A stretch of DNA of 64,000 nucleotides from Pezicula radicicola. Taxonomy: Eukaryota > Ascomycota > Leotiomycetes > Helotiales > Dermateaceae. The notes below the pieces were generated by a model. It did not search any database. It saw only the letters and a list, made by a program, of their open reading frames with translations, and was not told the origin of the DNA. The stretch's first letter is position 1, and each line of letters opens with the position of its first letter. This document shows, in pieces, positions 1-12,119 of this stretch. The stretch spans positions 62,001 to 126,000 of the forward strand of contig PDUO01000040.1 of NCBI GenBank assembly GCA_003008705.1. Direction: 5' to 3'. The translations under genes and the position numbers were made by a program.

Positions 1-1607
1 AGATTACCTATCAGGTTGTGTTAGTATATTGGATGTGAAGCTAGATGGGTTGTGTTTATGGATGAGAGGGACTTACCATGAACGATATAAGGACAAATCC
101 GATGATTGAGAGATATGGCCACCCCGTAGCGCGGAATGCAAATTCTTTCTGGAGGGTAGGATCTCCTTGAGCCTTGAGAGCTGCGTGGAATCGCCAGTTG
201 CATGCAATGATCACGAGCCAAGAAATGAAGAATGCAAGGCCAGAAATACACGAGAACCAACCGAATACAACAGCTCCGCCTTTACTGCAATTAAGATAGC
301 TCAGAATAATTCCAATGGTTGCTGAGAACATGAGAGCATTGTAGGGACGGCCATGCTTGTCAGTGACCTTAAACCTGTTCCATGCGAGTCCATCATCAGC
401 CATGTCCTTGAGGACTCGGGAAGAGGTATAGATAGATGTGGAGCCGACAGAAATAACACAAATCATGATAACAGTGTTGAGAAGGTCGGGAAAGACTTTA
501 ATTCCAGCTTCTCGGACAGCGGCAACAAATGGGGAGCTGTTGGCATCCTTTGCACCAATGAGGGATTCATTGTCGTAGCTCACGACGAACGTGAGAAAGA
601 GCATGGATACCACGTAGAAAATGAAGATTCGCGCACAGAGTGTTCGGATAGCTCTTGGAATGTTGAAACGAGGATTTTCAGCCTCGCCTGCAACGACACC
701 AACTGTTTCTGTTCCTCCGGCGGCAAAAGCTGCCGTTACGAAGACCGAGGCCATGCCTTTAAATCCATTATACAAGCCATTTTCGAGGCCAGGGAGACGC
801 CAGTTTTCGACGCCATGCGTGCGTCCTGTTGGTCCGGCTCCTGACATTCTTGTTAGTTTAAGTGCAAGCTTTTTGTATTGGGGATGCAATACGAACCTCC
901 CATAATAGCCCAAACCACGACTATGAATACGATAACGCTCACAACTTTTATGAGACTAACCCAAAATTCAACTTCTCCAAAAACACGGACCGGTGCGAAG
1001 TGAATCGCAATATTGATAAGTATGAAAATTGTAATCCATGCAGGCGTAAGATTATGATTATTGTTCCAGTAATTGATCAGAATCTAAACAACATGTTAGG
1101 TTGTTCTGCGAGAATAAGAGCAATAGAAGACCCCGCAAATCTTGTACTCACCACAAAAGCACTCGATTCAGCCCCAAATATCGAGACCCAACAAAGCCAA
1201 TACATAAAACCAATAGCAAATCCGAGGGACCGATCATAGAATTTCGACGCATATCTAGTGAAGGGAATCGGGAAGACTACAGACATCTCTCCCAAGCACT
1301 GCATTACAATAGTGACTGCTCCAGATATCATGATAAAGCCTAGGACAAGTGCCAACGGACCACCGGTGTGTAGAGCTTTTCCTGATCCAACGAAGAGTCC
1401 AGTTCCGATGTTACCACCGATGGCAATCATTTGTATGTGTCGCGCCTTTAACTTGCGGTGCAGCACGTGGGGCGTGCCTGTACCCTCTTCCATTGCCGAC
1501 TCCGACACATTCATACTCTGTATATTTGCGGCAGGCTTCATGACTTTGGTACCGAGGCTGTCGGCGACACTCGTAGTGCTGTCCACTCTGTGCGCAGTAT
1601 TGTCCAT
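1..1607 (-). CDS. Amino-acid permease (YAT/GAP1-like), 3' end outside window
   Basis: Plasma-membrane amino-acid/proton symporter of the fungal YAT family. Exons on the minus strand are 1607-1152, 1083-897, 840-77 and 7-1 (continuing off the window); all junctions keep phase and give 469 residues before the last exon. The start at 1607 was chosen because it is the first ATG in frame; the upstream extension has none. Visible family marks are the KARHIQMIAIGGNIGTGLF segment that opens TM1, the GEMS segment, an aromatic-rich WNNNHNLTPAW loop, the GTETVGVVAGEAENPR loop, and GSTSIYTSSRVL. About ten hydrophobic helices are present; the last two should lie outside the window. The intron at 76-8 has a clear CTAAC branch site and the one at 896-841 has an unusual GTTCGT donor. 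Substrate cannot be told from sequence. The family call is firm. Confidence 0.93.
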
Positions 1608-2473
1608 CCTCTCGGTTTGCGCAAATAGCAAAGATAATATATAAGACCGAGGTTGATGACTTGGTCGCAATTGCCGCCGGATTTAACTTCCGTAGAACGC
1701 GTCCGAGTAGTATCTCTATAATCGATGCGTGGTATTTTTGTTCAAAATAATAAAAATAAAACAAAAGAAATGGAAAGGTTTTGCCTACAATATTCAAAAC
1801 TTTCTTGCCGGCAAGCTAAGGATTCAGTCCATATACTATAGCGAGCAAGCGCCAACCTTGGGCCTTGGAAAATTGGCGGACCATGAGACTAGGCCCTTGC
1901 AAAATGTATAAGACAAGGCTAAATACACCGGCTCTCTCGCTCTGCAAATGCCGCCTGAGAAATGTCTATAACAAGACACGGTAATGTACATCTTCTGAAG
2001 AATCGCAGCCACTGAATACTACTCAGTGATGAAGCCTCTTCGACCATTAGGCGTGAGCATCGCTTCAATTTCCTTTGCAGTTGCTTTTGCTTTTTACGCA
2101 AGGCCCAAAATAAAAGTAATGCTAGATATGCTCCAAATATTGTAGGAAGTTCCAGGGCAGTAGGAAGCCGACGCTTGGAACGTCCTTGCACCAGAATGCC
2201 ATAACTGTTTTTCGTGGGAAATTTGCTTACAAAATATGTTACAAGATGACAAGAGAAGCTCAATTCCGCCACGAAATATTTAGTATAAATGTCCATGTCG
2301 GAATCGCTCCATTTGCAAGATAGGCTTCAAGCAACTTAATCCGTTCTCCTAGCTTCTTGTCATGCCTAAGTAGTCCGGTGATTTCAAAGAATAGTACAAG
2401 GTTCTTGAATGGCCATGGCCTGGTGCATATGAGGGTTTACTCTCTCCACGTTTGAGGGATAGTAAGTGTCTTT
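1608..2473. other. Intergenic, permease promoter side
   Basis: No gene is supported here. A 125-codon open frame on the minus strand (2296-1919) has no recognisable domain, and its composition does not resemble the flanking genes. The first few hundred bases above 1607 should hold the promoter of the permease. Confidence 0.5.
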
Positions 2474-3649
2474 TTAATCGAGGCTCTCTGCGGTGAGATC
2501 CGACCCATAGCCATCGCTGTCAGGGTTGGTCAAGTGAAAATGGCCAAAGTGGAACTCAAGAAAGTCATCGCCGTCATCATCATCGTCGTAATAGTCATCA
2601 TCGTCGTCGTCAAAATCATCATCATCATGGTCTCGCGGATACCAGAACTCTGTGCCACCCATCCATACAGCTCCCACCATATCAAAATATTTGTCTTTAC
2701 TCTTGTCAGACGGTTTGGGGTGGTAGACAGGTGCTGGAGTTCCTTCCGGCAATGCCATGACATCCCTCATGTAGAGACTATAGCTGGCTGTGAGATTCCA
2801 GTCTACCCACATCTTGTAGCCTTCGTTCTCACGCATAGACATACATGTCGGTTTGAACTCTTTGACGCCTCTCAGGGAGAGAAAGGGTTTGAGGAGTTCA
2901 TTCATGGACTGGGGAGTTTCCTCGATGGATCGGATTGACAACCGTAGTTGGCGCAACAAATGGCACCGTTTCAGAATTCGGTTGCACAGCATGTCAATCA
3001 TCTGTGGTAGTGTATGGTACTCCAGTCGCTCTGGTCCTGAAACTTCGCGGGGCGGCAAAACAATATCTTCTTCTTCCACGCCGACAAAGCTTCCAACGCT
3101 CACAAACAGTAACTGCATATGTGGCAGCATGTCGAAAGGAATCGGCATATCATTTCCAATTCCACTACAACCCGTGAAACCTCTGCGGAGATGAGTTGCT
3201 AGTCGTGTATGTCCCATTGCCATTTTGAATCCCTCAATTCCTTCTACAGATGCGTTTTCGGGGAAGTCTTTGTATGCGTCACGGTCTATCCATATCGTAA
3301 ATTCATTGACTCGAAACATTGCAACGTACGCTTCTTGATAGATTTGGTGCGAGACGCGCAGCAAGGCTGCCCGATTATTGGTAGTGTCTACCAAACAAGG
3401 GACCTGGCGACGACTAAGTCCTGAAGCCCACCTCACATCGTCGGAATCGGTCTCCGAATCATACATCTCGCCCCTGTAAATCTTTGGGGGCCTGTCGAAG
3501 TACAAAACATATTCGTAGATTTTATCGCGGACCTCGGCAGGTAGTCGATAAAGGGAACCTGTCTTGGGTCACTTCTTGGTGTGGAAAAGTACAGAAGTAC
3601 TCAACTACTCACCTAGGCCCACAGCCGGGCCTGAGAGAATGTCTCGCAT
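2474..3649 (-). CDS. Uncharacterised F-box-like/DUF7730-type protein with acidic tail
   Basis: Two exons, 3649-3613 and 3558-2474, joined in phase by a 54 nt intron with a GTGAGT donor, giving 373 residues. Joining the short first exon restores the N-terminal motif YRLPAEVRDKIYEYVLYFD, the opening helix pattern of a large ascomycete family of intracellular proteins annotated as F-box-like or DUF7730. A second family mark is ALLRVSHQIYQEAYVAMFRVNEF around residues 75-100. Near the C-terminus is a run of about 25 mostly Asp residues broken by Tyr and Phe (coding positions about 2570-2640), which could be a basic-partner binding or disorder segment. No catalytic motif is visible. The family assignment is by motif pattern only; molecular role unknown. 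Confidence 0.75.
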
Positions 3650-4781
3650 GGTGTAGCTTTTTCCAGTCAAGAGATGTACAGACTTGCAAGTAAGAAGTAG
3701 AAGTAGAGTTGACAATTCCTAAGTGCAGTGCAGTGCAGTGCAGTGAAGATATAAGTTGCGGGGAATAAGGAAAGCAGATGTCGCAGACGCGTTAAAAAGA
3801 CGCGTCTGTTTGATTAACCCCGCATTTCCTGTCCTTAAACTGTCACGTGTTGCTACGACGAAAGGTCGAGACTCTTCTATTCCTTATCTCATAAATCAGA
3901 CGGCTCGCCAGACAAAAATTACACGTAGATTATGCTTACTAAGTAAAAATATTACTTCTTGAGTTTCGTTAGGTAAAATCTATTTCGAAGCCTCCTTTGA
4001 TTTTAATAACCCTACCCTTTATATAAGTATATATATAGCTTCTGAAGGTCTCCTAGCTTGTGCGATCCTTAGACAATTAATTATATAGCTATAGGAGGCT
4101 CTGGTCTATAGCCTTAGGCTGCCCTGGTTTATGGCCTTAGTTCGTAGCTCTAGGAGGCCTTGATTCGGGCTGCGCAGAGGCTCTGGTTCCTATAAAATAT
4201 TAGCCTCTTTGTCGATTGAATAGATAGAGTAGAAGGAGAGCTTTTAAATAAGCCTACTATTATTAAATTTAGAGTTAGTTTAATAGGTAAAGTATATTGT
4301 TGAAAATAGAGATTGAAAATCAAGAAATCAAAGAAAGTTACACTAAAGTCGGTTCTATATTTCCTTAGACTCTCTATCGAGAATTTGCTTTGTTGGGCTC
4401 TAATTGGTTAGTTATAATAAGCGATAAAAGCGAATTATTGAAATAGTCTGATTTATGAGATAATCTATTCCTAGAATCTCAGGCTTGTAAGAATGCACTC
4501 CATGTACTGTAATTCCTGGTCGCATGCAGGTGTGGCAGGGGAGTGCAAGAAATTGATTCTAAGTGATTAGGTACTCGTACTTGTAGAGTAAGCGAATCAT
4601 GAACTTGTCAGCACAGGTTCTCCTCTGACTCATTTAGATGGATACCTTGCCTATCCAACTTGTGAGGAAGTACTGTGCTGTACATATTGCTTCTACCATC
4701 CCAACACTCCCATTTCCATCTTTGTTTTCACTGCCTCTTATACATTTACAAGTATCTGCTTGGCTTGAAAAAGGCTTCATT
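3650..4781. other. Intergenic with decayed AT-rich sequence
   Basis: No gene supported. About 3960-4480 is rich in TA steps and contains partly repeated words (AGGAGGC, CTCTGG, GGCCTTA) that look like a mutated repeat, in the style left by repeat-induced point mutation. The last 200 bases form the leader of the exporter that starts at 4782. Confidence 0.45.
3723..3745. repeat. Short tandem repeat (GTGCA)n
   Basis: Four head-to-tail copies of GTGCA followed by a decayed copy, upstream of the gene starting at 3649 on the minus strand. Confidence 0.8.
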
Positions 4782-6938
4782 ATGGCTACAACACTGACGA
4801 CAACAACAGTCCAACAGGAAATCATGCCCCTGACAACTCTAAACGCAGACAACACGATCATTCCTATCATCCCAAGCAACAAAACAGATAGCAATATTGT
4901 TCCTATTGACGTAGAACAACAACCTGCCTCAACCAGACACAGCAAGGCGCAATTAAGCGTTATTGTTTCTGCTCTCTGGGTATATCCTCCTCACCAAGCT
5001 AAGCGACGTCAAAACCACGGCTAACTAATCCATACCTTCCATTAGTTCTCAGTCTTCCTCGCAGCTCTGGACTCAGTAATAAAACAACATCAAATTACCT
5101 AGACTACAATAGGACTTACTTTTCTTAGACAATCACAACTACAGCCCTTCCAACTATAACGCAACACTTCCAATCCTCCGCAGGCTACACTGTAAGCAAG
5201 ATATTTCTTTGTTCTTAAGCTCTTACTCCTGCTCTTTGAGCAAAACACAGTACTAATTTGTTGAAGTGGGTCGGTTCAGCCTACCTCCTTGCTACAGCAG
5301 CATCTACACCAACCTGGGGCAAATTCTCAGACATCTGGGGCCGTAAACCTATAATTTTAGCTGCTGTATCTGTATTTTTTGTTGGCTCGCTTATATGTGG
5401 TGTCTCAACTAGTATTTTCATGTTGATTGGTGGACGAGCAGTTCAAGGAATTGGAGGAGGTGGTGTCCTCACTCTAGTAAACATTTGTCAGAGTGATCTT
5501 TTTAGTATGCGGTATGTAAACCCGATTCAAGTTTCTGAGGATGTTTGCTGATGAGTCATAGAACTCGGGTACTAATTTTCGGATTTGAATCTTTGATCTG
5601 GGCTGCTGCTGCCGCACTCGGACCCGTTCTTGGGGGAGTGTTCTCAGAGACTCTATCATGGAGATGGTGCTTTTATATCAATTGTACGATTTATGATTTG
5701 CCAGCAAGGCCGATAACTAACAAAATATACAGTACCAGTAGCAGCATTTGCCTTCATCATTCTATTCTTCTTCTTGAATCTAAAGACCCCAGCTACACCC
5801 CTCGTAGCAGGATTGAAAGCCATTGACTGGCTAGGGAGCTTGGCGATAATTGGCACAACAATATCAGTTCTCCTTGGTCTCGAATTTGGAGGCAAGTGTT
5901 CAAGAAGTCTCAAAAGTGCTCGAGATTCATATTGCTAACATGGTGATCAGGAGTGATATTTGCATGGAGTTCAGCCAAAGTTCTTTGCTTGATCATCTTC
6001 GGCTGCGTCATGGGTGGCATATTCCTTTACAACGAAGCAAAAGTTGCACGATACCCCGTCATGCCTCTCAAGCTTTTCCGTCACCGTAACAATATTGCAG
6101 CAATAGCGGTTGGATTTCTCCACAGCTTGGTTCGCAGTACTTTTTTCTACTTTCATCGTGTTCGCAGCTCATTTTATGATAGGCATATATATCCGCATCA
6201 TACTACATGCCACTATACACACAAGCAGTAAGAGGTTACTCACCCCTTCAATCCGGAATCTCACTTTTACCATTCGCACTCGCAATTCCAATTAGCTCAG
6301 CAAGCACCGGTCCCATAATCCGTTCCACAGGCCGTTATCTCGAATTCATCTGGATAGGTCTCACAATCATGACCCTCGGCTTCAGCCTCTGCACACAACT
6401 AAATTCACATTCCAGCAACGCAAAAATAATCATCTACCAAATCCTCTGCGGCGTTGGTGCAGGAACAGCTTATACACCACCTTTAATCGCACTCCAAACA
6501 TCCATCTCCTCAAAAGACAACGCAACAGCAACTTCTACCTTCGGGTTCATTCGAAACCTCGCAACTGCTATCTCAGTAGTATTAGGCGGCGTTGTCTTTC
6601 AAAATGGCATGGAATCTCAAACTTCAAAATTAATTGCTGCGTTAGGTCCTGAGATTGCGAGTCAATTAAGTGGTAAAGAAGCTGCTGCTAATGTGCTTTT
6701 GATTAATGGATTGGGTGATATGCAGAAAGCAGTTGCGAGGGAAGCATATTCGAAGAGTTTGGGGAAGATGTGGATTATGTATGCTTGTTTTTCTGGGGCT
6801 AGTTTGGTGGCTAGTTTGTTTTTGAAGAAGATGGTGTTGAGTAAGGTGCATGAGGAGGTTAGGACGGGGTTAGAAAGTGAGGAAATGAAAAGATTGGAAT
6901 TGAGGGAATTGGATCCTGGACGTACTCGTGTGGACTAG
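4782..6938 (+). CDS. MFS multidrug exporter, DHA2 (14-TM) family
   Basis: Plasma-membrane drug/proton antiporter. Eight exons: 4782-4979, 5046-5075, 5129-5191, 5267-5511, 5562-5683, 5733-5891, 5951-6129 and 6183-6938, all in phase, 583 residues. Although it looks broken when read as single frames, splicing gives a complete protein. DHA2 marks: a hydrophilic 60-residue N-terminus, FLAALDSTITTTALPTI (TM1), GKFSDIWGRKP (motif A), GGRAVQGIGGGGVLTL, ALGPVLGGVF, WRWCFYINLP, then ASYYMPLYTQAVRGYSPLQSG in the second half. The exon 6/7 intron begins GC instead of GT (5892), and the 6130-6182 intron begins GTTCGC. The start at 4782 was chosen over 4638 because it is where family members begin and where codon use becomes coding-like. 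Substrates unknown. Confidence 0.92.
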
Positions 6939-7251
6939 AATGTTGGGTGGGAGAGCAAGACTTGCGAGTAGCCCAGCGTGGCATAAATATGAATAATATT
7001 TGCTGTTGCTCTATTCTTGTAAATTTCTTTTAAACATTCTGTCCAAAAGCTTTCTCTCTAGAGGGAGGGTTTTCGTAGTTTTAGATACCTTCAGAGATAC
7101 TTCAATTTCCAGTTACCAAAATATAGTACAATTCAAATCTCACTGTTATTCCAGGACCGTTGAACTTGCTCTAATACTAAACACCAAATAGTTTCTAAAT
7201 AATTTGTCTATTTAAATAGTACTAAAACAATGCCACTAAACGGCTCCTAAA
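6939..7251. other. Intergenic, 3' side of exporter
   Basis: AT-rich with no coding signal; should contain the polyadenylation region of the exporter. Confidence 0.4.
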
Positions 7252-7514
7252 TCAAAACTTCCAACGTGAACCACATATATTCCCCAACGCTTCATGAGTA
7301 TAGCGTGTGCTAATAGAGAAATAGTTGGCATCTAAGCAAGGTAATTTGTTTGCGATAAGACGGACAATCTCCCCTGGTAACTTTGTGAAGGGGTCTGTAG
7401 GGTTATGTGTTTTGGTGAGAGGTTGAAATCTTTCAGAGCACAAGATTCCGCCAACTTTTCCTTTTGTGTCTTAGAGCACTCCAGTAGAAGCTCATGTATC
7501 CTCTGTAGTGCCAT
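7252..7514 (-). pseudogene. F-box gene relic
   Basis: On the minus strand a 63-codon frame (7443-7252) carries an F-box-like segment, FTKLPGEIVRLIANKLPCLD followed by YFSISTR, ending at a stop soon after. The overlapping next frame upstream (ATG at 7514) encodes MALQRIHELL and a charged helix that could be its displaced N-terminus, which would need a frameshift to join. The rest of a normal F-box protein is missing and the surroundings are AT-rich. I read it as a truncated, frame-disrupted remnant; it could also be the first exon of a gene I failed to follow. Confidence 0.4.
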
Positions 7515-8604
7515 CCCTATGAAACCCTTGGACTCTCTATAGGGTACATCTTGTTGAATAGGCACAATATAAGTGGGCAGCAACATGTGGGTGGCAATCA
7601 GTGGTATTATGTTCTGTGTGGAAGCTAGAGTGCTAGAATTGGCCTACTTGTAGTGGGCAATCACATAACTATTCCTATATATTTACTGAATTCAACACAT
7701 CTGCTATAATATAAAGCATCCGATAGTAATGATTGTAATGACAGCTTTTTGCTACTAGTCCGAGGTTTAAGCCGCAACAGAACCTGATTTATCAAACATA
7801 AATTTGCTTGTCTTAATCTACTGTATCCCTTGTATCCCCTGTCACCGTCTATCGACTCGGATTGCTCTTCGGGGAATAACAAATATTTTACAAGCGATGC
7901 TCCTTTCTCCGATAGACCTTCCGGACATGCATGATCGCTATTTTTGTGCTGTCTAGACTATTTCGTCCTAGACGTGTTGACCCATTCACAATTGAAGAAA
8001 ACCTTTGCGCACCTGCTAATCGCACTGTCTTGTTCCTCGCCCACTACCTTGCATTGGGATCTTAAAATATCTTTCTCACGATGCCAAAGCAATTTCTTGA
8101 GGTGTCTGTACTTGACGTTATAAAGTAAATCAGCCTTGCGTGCATCTTTGCTATTGTTTCGATCGAGGAAATTAAGTGCTAGAGCGGCTCGGTGATGGTG
8201 AGTGCCAGACCGGCTTAGATTTTGACAAAGGTGCCGGGGCGAGTTTTCTCTTGAAAGTTCATTTTATAATTGTCTTGGTATTTGAAATGTTGGGACGAAG
8301 ATTCTTCTAGAAAATGTTATTTTCTTGGATGTGTGTGTTGAAAGTCTGTCGCCCACTTAGCAGCTCTCATCTACCAAGCCGTGGAGGGTGCACTATAACA
8401 GTGTAAACGGCCAGCCCGGCCAAAACTAATCTTATACTATTTCACCGGAAATGAACTCTAGTCTAACAAACCCCAGAAGAAGCTGCTCATGAGCAGCTAA
8501 GTTCTTTTCTTCATCTATAAATAACAGCAACTCCATAACTTCCAGCTCCCCAAAACTCCAAATATTTCTATCTTTTACATTCAACACAACAATACACTCA
8601 CCCC
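7515..8604. other. Gene-poor intergenic stretch
   Basis: No convincing gene seen. A 73-codon frame at 7882-7661 on the minus strand lacks any recognisable motif. Confidence 0.4.
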
Positions 8605-8946
8605 TCATGAGCTTTTAGCCTTTTCCATATTCTTAACGCCATTCCCGAAATTAAAAACCGGCGCAACGGTATAAGGCCAAAACATGAGGCAAGCCACTAC
8701 AGGAAAGTACCTATTCAATTCATACAGTCAGCAAAGACTTAAACAAAACTAGGCGATGAGGAATCTGTACAGTAAAGACGCATGAATAATCTTCTTCCCT
8801 TGTGCGACCCAATCAGGTTGTGCCGGTGAAAAAAAACTCTCGCTACTTCGAAACCGTCTTGAAGGAGTGATCTTTGACTTTTGAAGAGCTGGACGGATTG
8901 TTCGAGAGAGGGTTGATAGTGCGCTAGCTCGAGGGAGGGAAGGCAT
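8605..8946 (-). CDS. Small single-pass protein, probably mitochondrial inner membrane
   Basis: Two exons, 8946-8771 and 8710-8605, with a 60 nt intron that has a CTGAC branch site; the join is in phase and gives 93 residues. The N-terminus is rich in Ser, Arg and Leu with no acidic residues for over 30 residues and contains RRFRSSES, the usual look of a cleaved mitochondrial presequence. Splicing replaces a short tail with one clear hydrophobic helix, LLYFPVVACLMFWPY, followed by TVAPVFNFGNGVKNMEK. The ATG context is AAAATGCC. I do not recognise the family; size and layout resemble small respiratory-chain subunits or assembly factors, but that is inference. The continuous hydrophobic segment across the splice is the main support that the gene is real. 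Confidence 0.62.
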
Positions 8947-10122
8947 TTTACGGGTTTTTCTGATGCGCGTTTGTGAACGGGAATAACAGAGTAAGCTTGT
9001 GATTGAGATTCTGGTTTATATCTGTTCTATGTATGAGCTTCTGAGAAATGAAAAAACATGATGTTGTAACTCGGTCATCATTTATATCTGTAGCATGTAT
9101 CGCTACATCTTCACGGTGATTGAGATTCTATATGAGATCCGTCATAGGCAATTATGCGAATACCGAAAGGGCGACCAAATCCCACGCAAGTATAGAAATC
9201 GCAATTTTGAAAGCCTCTAAGGTCTTTGAAATAAAATGGGCTCGTGATTTGGAAATCATGTTGAATCCCGTCTGGAGGAATTTCGGACCAGGCCTCAGCA
9301 TCGGGATCCCTTCCGATTTTTCAAATCCCGAAGGCAAAAATAATTCTTAAGTACTTGACTTCAACAACCAATTCGGAAATCGAATTCGCAGATGTTTTCA
9401 ATTAGAGGTGTGTGGACTCGTGTGATTGTGTGTTATATTCATCATGTTTTAGATAGAATATGCGCTACGAGTAGCATATACTTTCTCTACAATCAACTTT
9501 CAAAAGCAATCTGTAGTTCAATATTCGCCTTGAGATTATCAGTTATCAACAGTAATTATAGTGGGATTCGAACTTTGATTAGACAAGTGTGCAGACAATT
9601 TCAAGCTACGGAAGGCACCTTAGACCTTTTGCCTCATTCCACGTGATTATCCCCCCTTTTTCTGCTCGCTTAAATTGCTGAGCATTTCTCGGTGTAGAAA
9701 TTGAGAGAATCAGTATGGAGATCTGACAAACAACTCTGCAAACTTTATCATAATCACAGACTTAGGATAATCAATTCCTTATTTTCAGTTCTCTTCAATG
9801 AATGCAAGCCTCTCAATTATACAAAACAAATACCGCGAAAGCCACACCACAATACACAGGATTCTTCTATTTCACGTAGAAAGACGTTAAGACAGTGGTA
9901 CAAGTAGCTATTTCATCTAATTGAATTTATTGATCTAGAATCAAGAATATTTGTTATGCCAAGGCAAGTCGTAAAGTATCAACATGTAAATCCCTTTTCA
10001 AAAGATTACAGTTATGTCAATTCATTATTCATTTTCCCCACCACACAGTCATATAAACTCAAAATATCCAACTTAACTCCATGATTACTGATATCCCATC
10101 AAAAACCATCATTATCGAATCC
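8947..10122. other. Intergenic
   Basis: Several short open frames occur on both strands, none with a recognisable motif. No gene supported. Confidence 0.4.
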
Positions 10123-10517
10123 CTACAAAGCAGCGAAAACACCAATAACACCAAGCGCAACAGCCAATTCGTGTGTTGCCATGATATTCGCAAACGCGCC
10201 GCTATCCTCCGTCAGTGGATCGCACGTGGGGCCATCGCAAGCTGTATGGTAAGGGCAGCAGTAACCGTTGGCACAGTTGATGGGCTATTTTTGGTCAGAT
10301 TATTAAAGTGATAGTGGCTTTGAAGCAGTAGACTTACATAGTTGGGATCATCACAGATAGTTGTCAGTCGTTTCACGGACTGAGGACCAGCTGGTCCAAG
10401 AATTGTGCCGAGTACTGCGGGTACTGCCTCCGGTTTGGGAACGGGGTCTGCTTCGGCGTTGATGAGAGGAGAGAGGATGAGCAAGACGCTCGTAAGTGCT
10501 GGTACTGAGAGACGCAT
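10123..10517 (-). CDS. Small secreted Cys-rich protein, probably GPI-anchored
   Basis: Exons 10517-10338 and 10284-10123, intron with GTAAGT donor and CTGAC branch site, 113 residues. Residues 1-21 are a signal peptide (MRLSVPALTSVLLILSPLINA). The mature part has a Cys-rich core built across the splice: ICDDPNY joined to PINCANGYCCPYHTACDG and PTCD, giving six cysteines including one CC pair, a spacing like a small granulin- or hydrophobin-sized fold. The tail has SGA as a possible omega site followed by the hydrophobic ELAVALGVIGVFAAL, fitting a GPI attachment signal. The protein would be exported to the wall or plasma membrane. Function unknown; an effector or surface role is possible but not shown. 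Confidence 0.8.
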
Positions 10518-12119
10518 ATTGAAAGTTGAGAGTCGTGTTTAATGGCTTTTCGTGTACTGCTTCAGTGTCAGAATCCTGGAGTTGAAACAGTTGGATATCC
10601 CGTAGCGAAGGGAAAGTCCGCTCAATCTTATAGACTCTCGCGCCAAGAAAGTCTCCCTGCCCAGAGCCTAGTGTATATCCTTCAGTGGCTTAACTCTGCT
10701 CAGCTTCAAAGTTCATGTGAGTTTCAATCCAACATTCCACTAGCCTAATTATCCTTGACAAAATATCGTGTAACAAAAAATACAGAGGTTGAAAAAAATC
10801 TGCCTGCCAAGATGTGATGGGTAAAGTGGCTTCAAGTTCTGGGCATTCAGAGCACAAAAACGACAATTGCAGGCTAGAAGTCCTTTAATCTGATACGTGC
10901 ACATACGGTTCGCCTCACACAAGCCTCCACGAAAGGCCGGAAGCATACTTGGCAAGGATAGCCACATTTCAAGTCAAGTTAAGGTTGAAAATAAGCATCT
11001 GATCCGTGTTGATCTTCACTGTGTTCCACAAATCTATACCAAAACAAGATTTCAGATCTGGGAATCCAGCTGCCTGGTAATGCTACAAGAAACTTAGTTT
11101 GTACTTTATTATCAGAAATACAAATACTGAACACGGTATTCTTTCTAGTATCTCTCATAATCCTACAGCATATGAGGCCAGTAGAATCTTTCTGGGCAGA
11201 AGCCATGCAATGCTGAGCGATTCACAAACTCCAGAATCCCCATATGCTGTTGCCTGGAATTTGTCTTTTTCAGCTGTGCCAATCATTTATCACATTGAAA
11301 ACTCAATCGATGGCGTTTTAAAATTGGTTTTCCTTGTGACTGTGGTATCAAGCAAGCCCTTCGCTAAACCTATCCAATGATCGAAAAGTAAGGAGGTAAT
11401 TTGGGGCAATTTGTGACTTCAGCCGCACGCATACTATCTTAACGAGCCAATCTATGTCGAATAATTAGGAGGAGGTGCTTCGTGTTCCGATACCTTTGGT
11501 TTGACGTGGCCAGACTCATTCCATAGCGTGTGACACTGGTCCGAGATCGCAGGTTACAACAGTAAACAATTTGGCTGGTAGAATCGAAGAGATATGACTT
11601 GAGAGAATTAATCTTAGGTTGAATCTTCTTGTAACATTAAAATTGGCTACTTAGAGTGCTTGCATATTCGAAGATCCCTCTAGAGTCCATGTTCCAATTC
11701 TCGCTCGACTTTTGTACAGAATTCATGCCATTTTATCCCGTCACACCGCACTAAGAAATCGACATAATTAGGAGTTATAATCTACGAGTACTCGGAAGTC
11801 AATGACTAGACTTGCTTAGAGGATAATAACGATGTAGTTCAAGGTATACCAAAGAAGGATTAAAATGCAACCACTCTACGGCAAATCAGTCAGCTATGCA
11901 GCAGTATCTCATTTCAGAGCATGCTCTCTGTTTTGGGGATATTCCTTGACCAATACAAAAACAAAAAGATCACTCTAACAACTAATTCCCGTTCTGCCTT
12001 TTTCATTTGTGTTTTTGTTTCTTTTTTGTGCCCCTTCACGATTTGCATCACTGTCAAGACTGCTGCCTTTATACATATTACATATAAACCATCAAGGTAT
12101 AACTATAACTATGCTCTAT
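10518..12119. other. Intergenic
   Basis: Scattered short frames without motifs; no gene supported. The first part is the promoter side of the small GPI-type gene. Confidence 0.4.

Noticed and set aside
1919..2296. A 125-codon minus-strand frame between the first two genes.
   Set aside because: No recognisable motif, no splice context to a neighbour, composition unlike the flanking genes.
4782..6938. The drug exporter first looked like a pseudogene broken into several frames.
   Set aside because: Seven introns, all in phase, rebuild a complete 583-residue DHA2 protein with every landmark.
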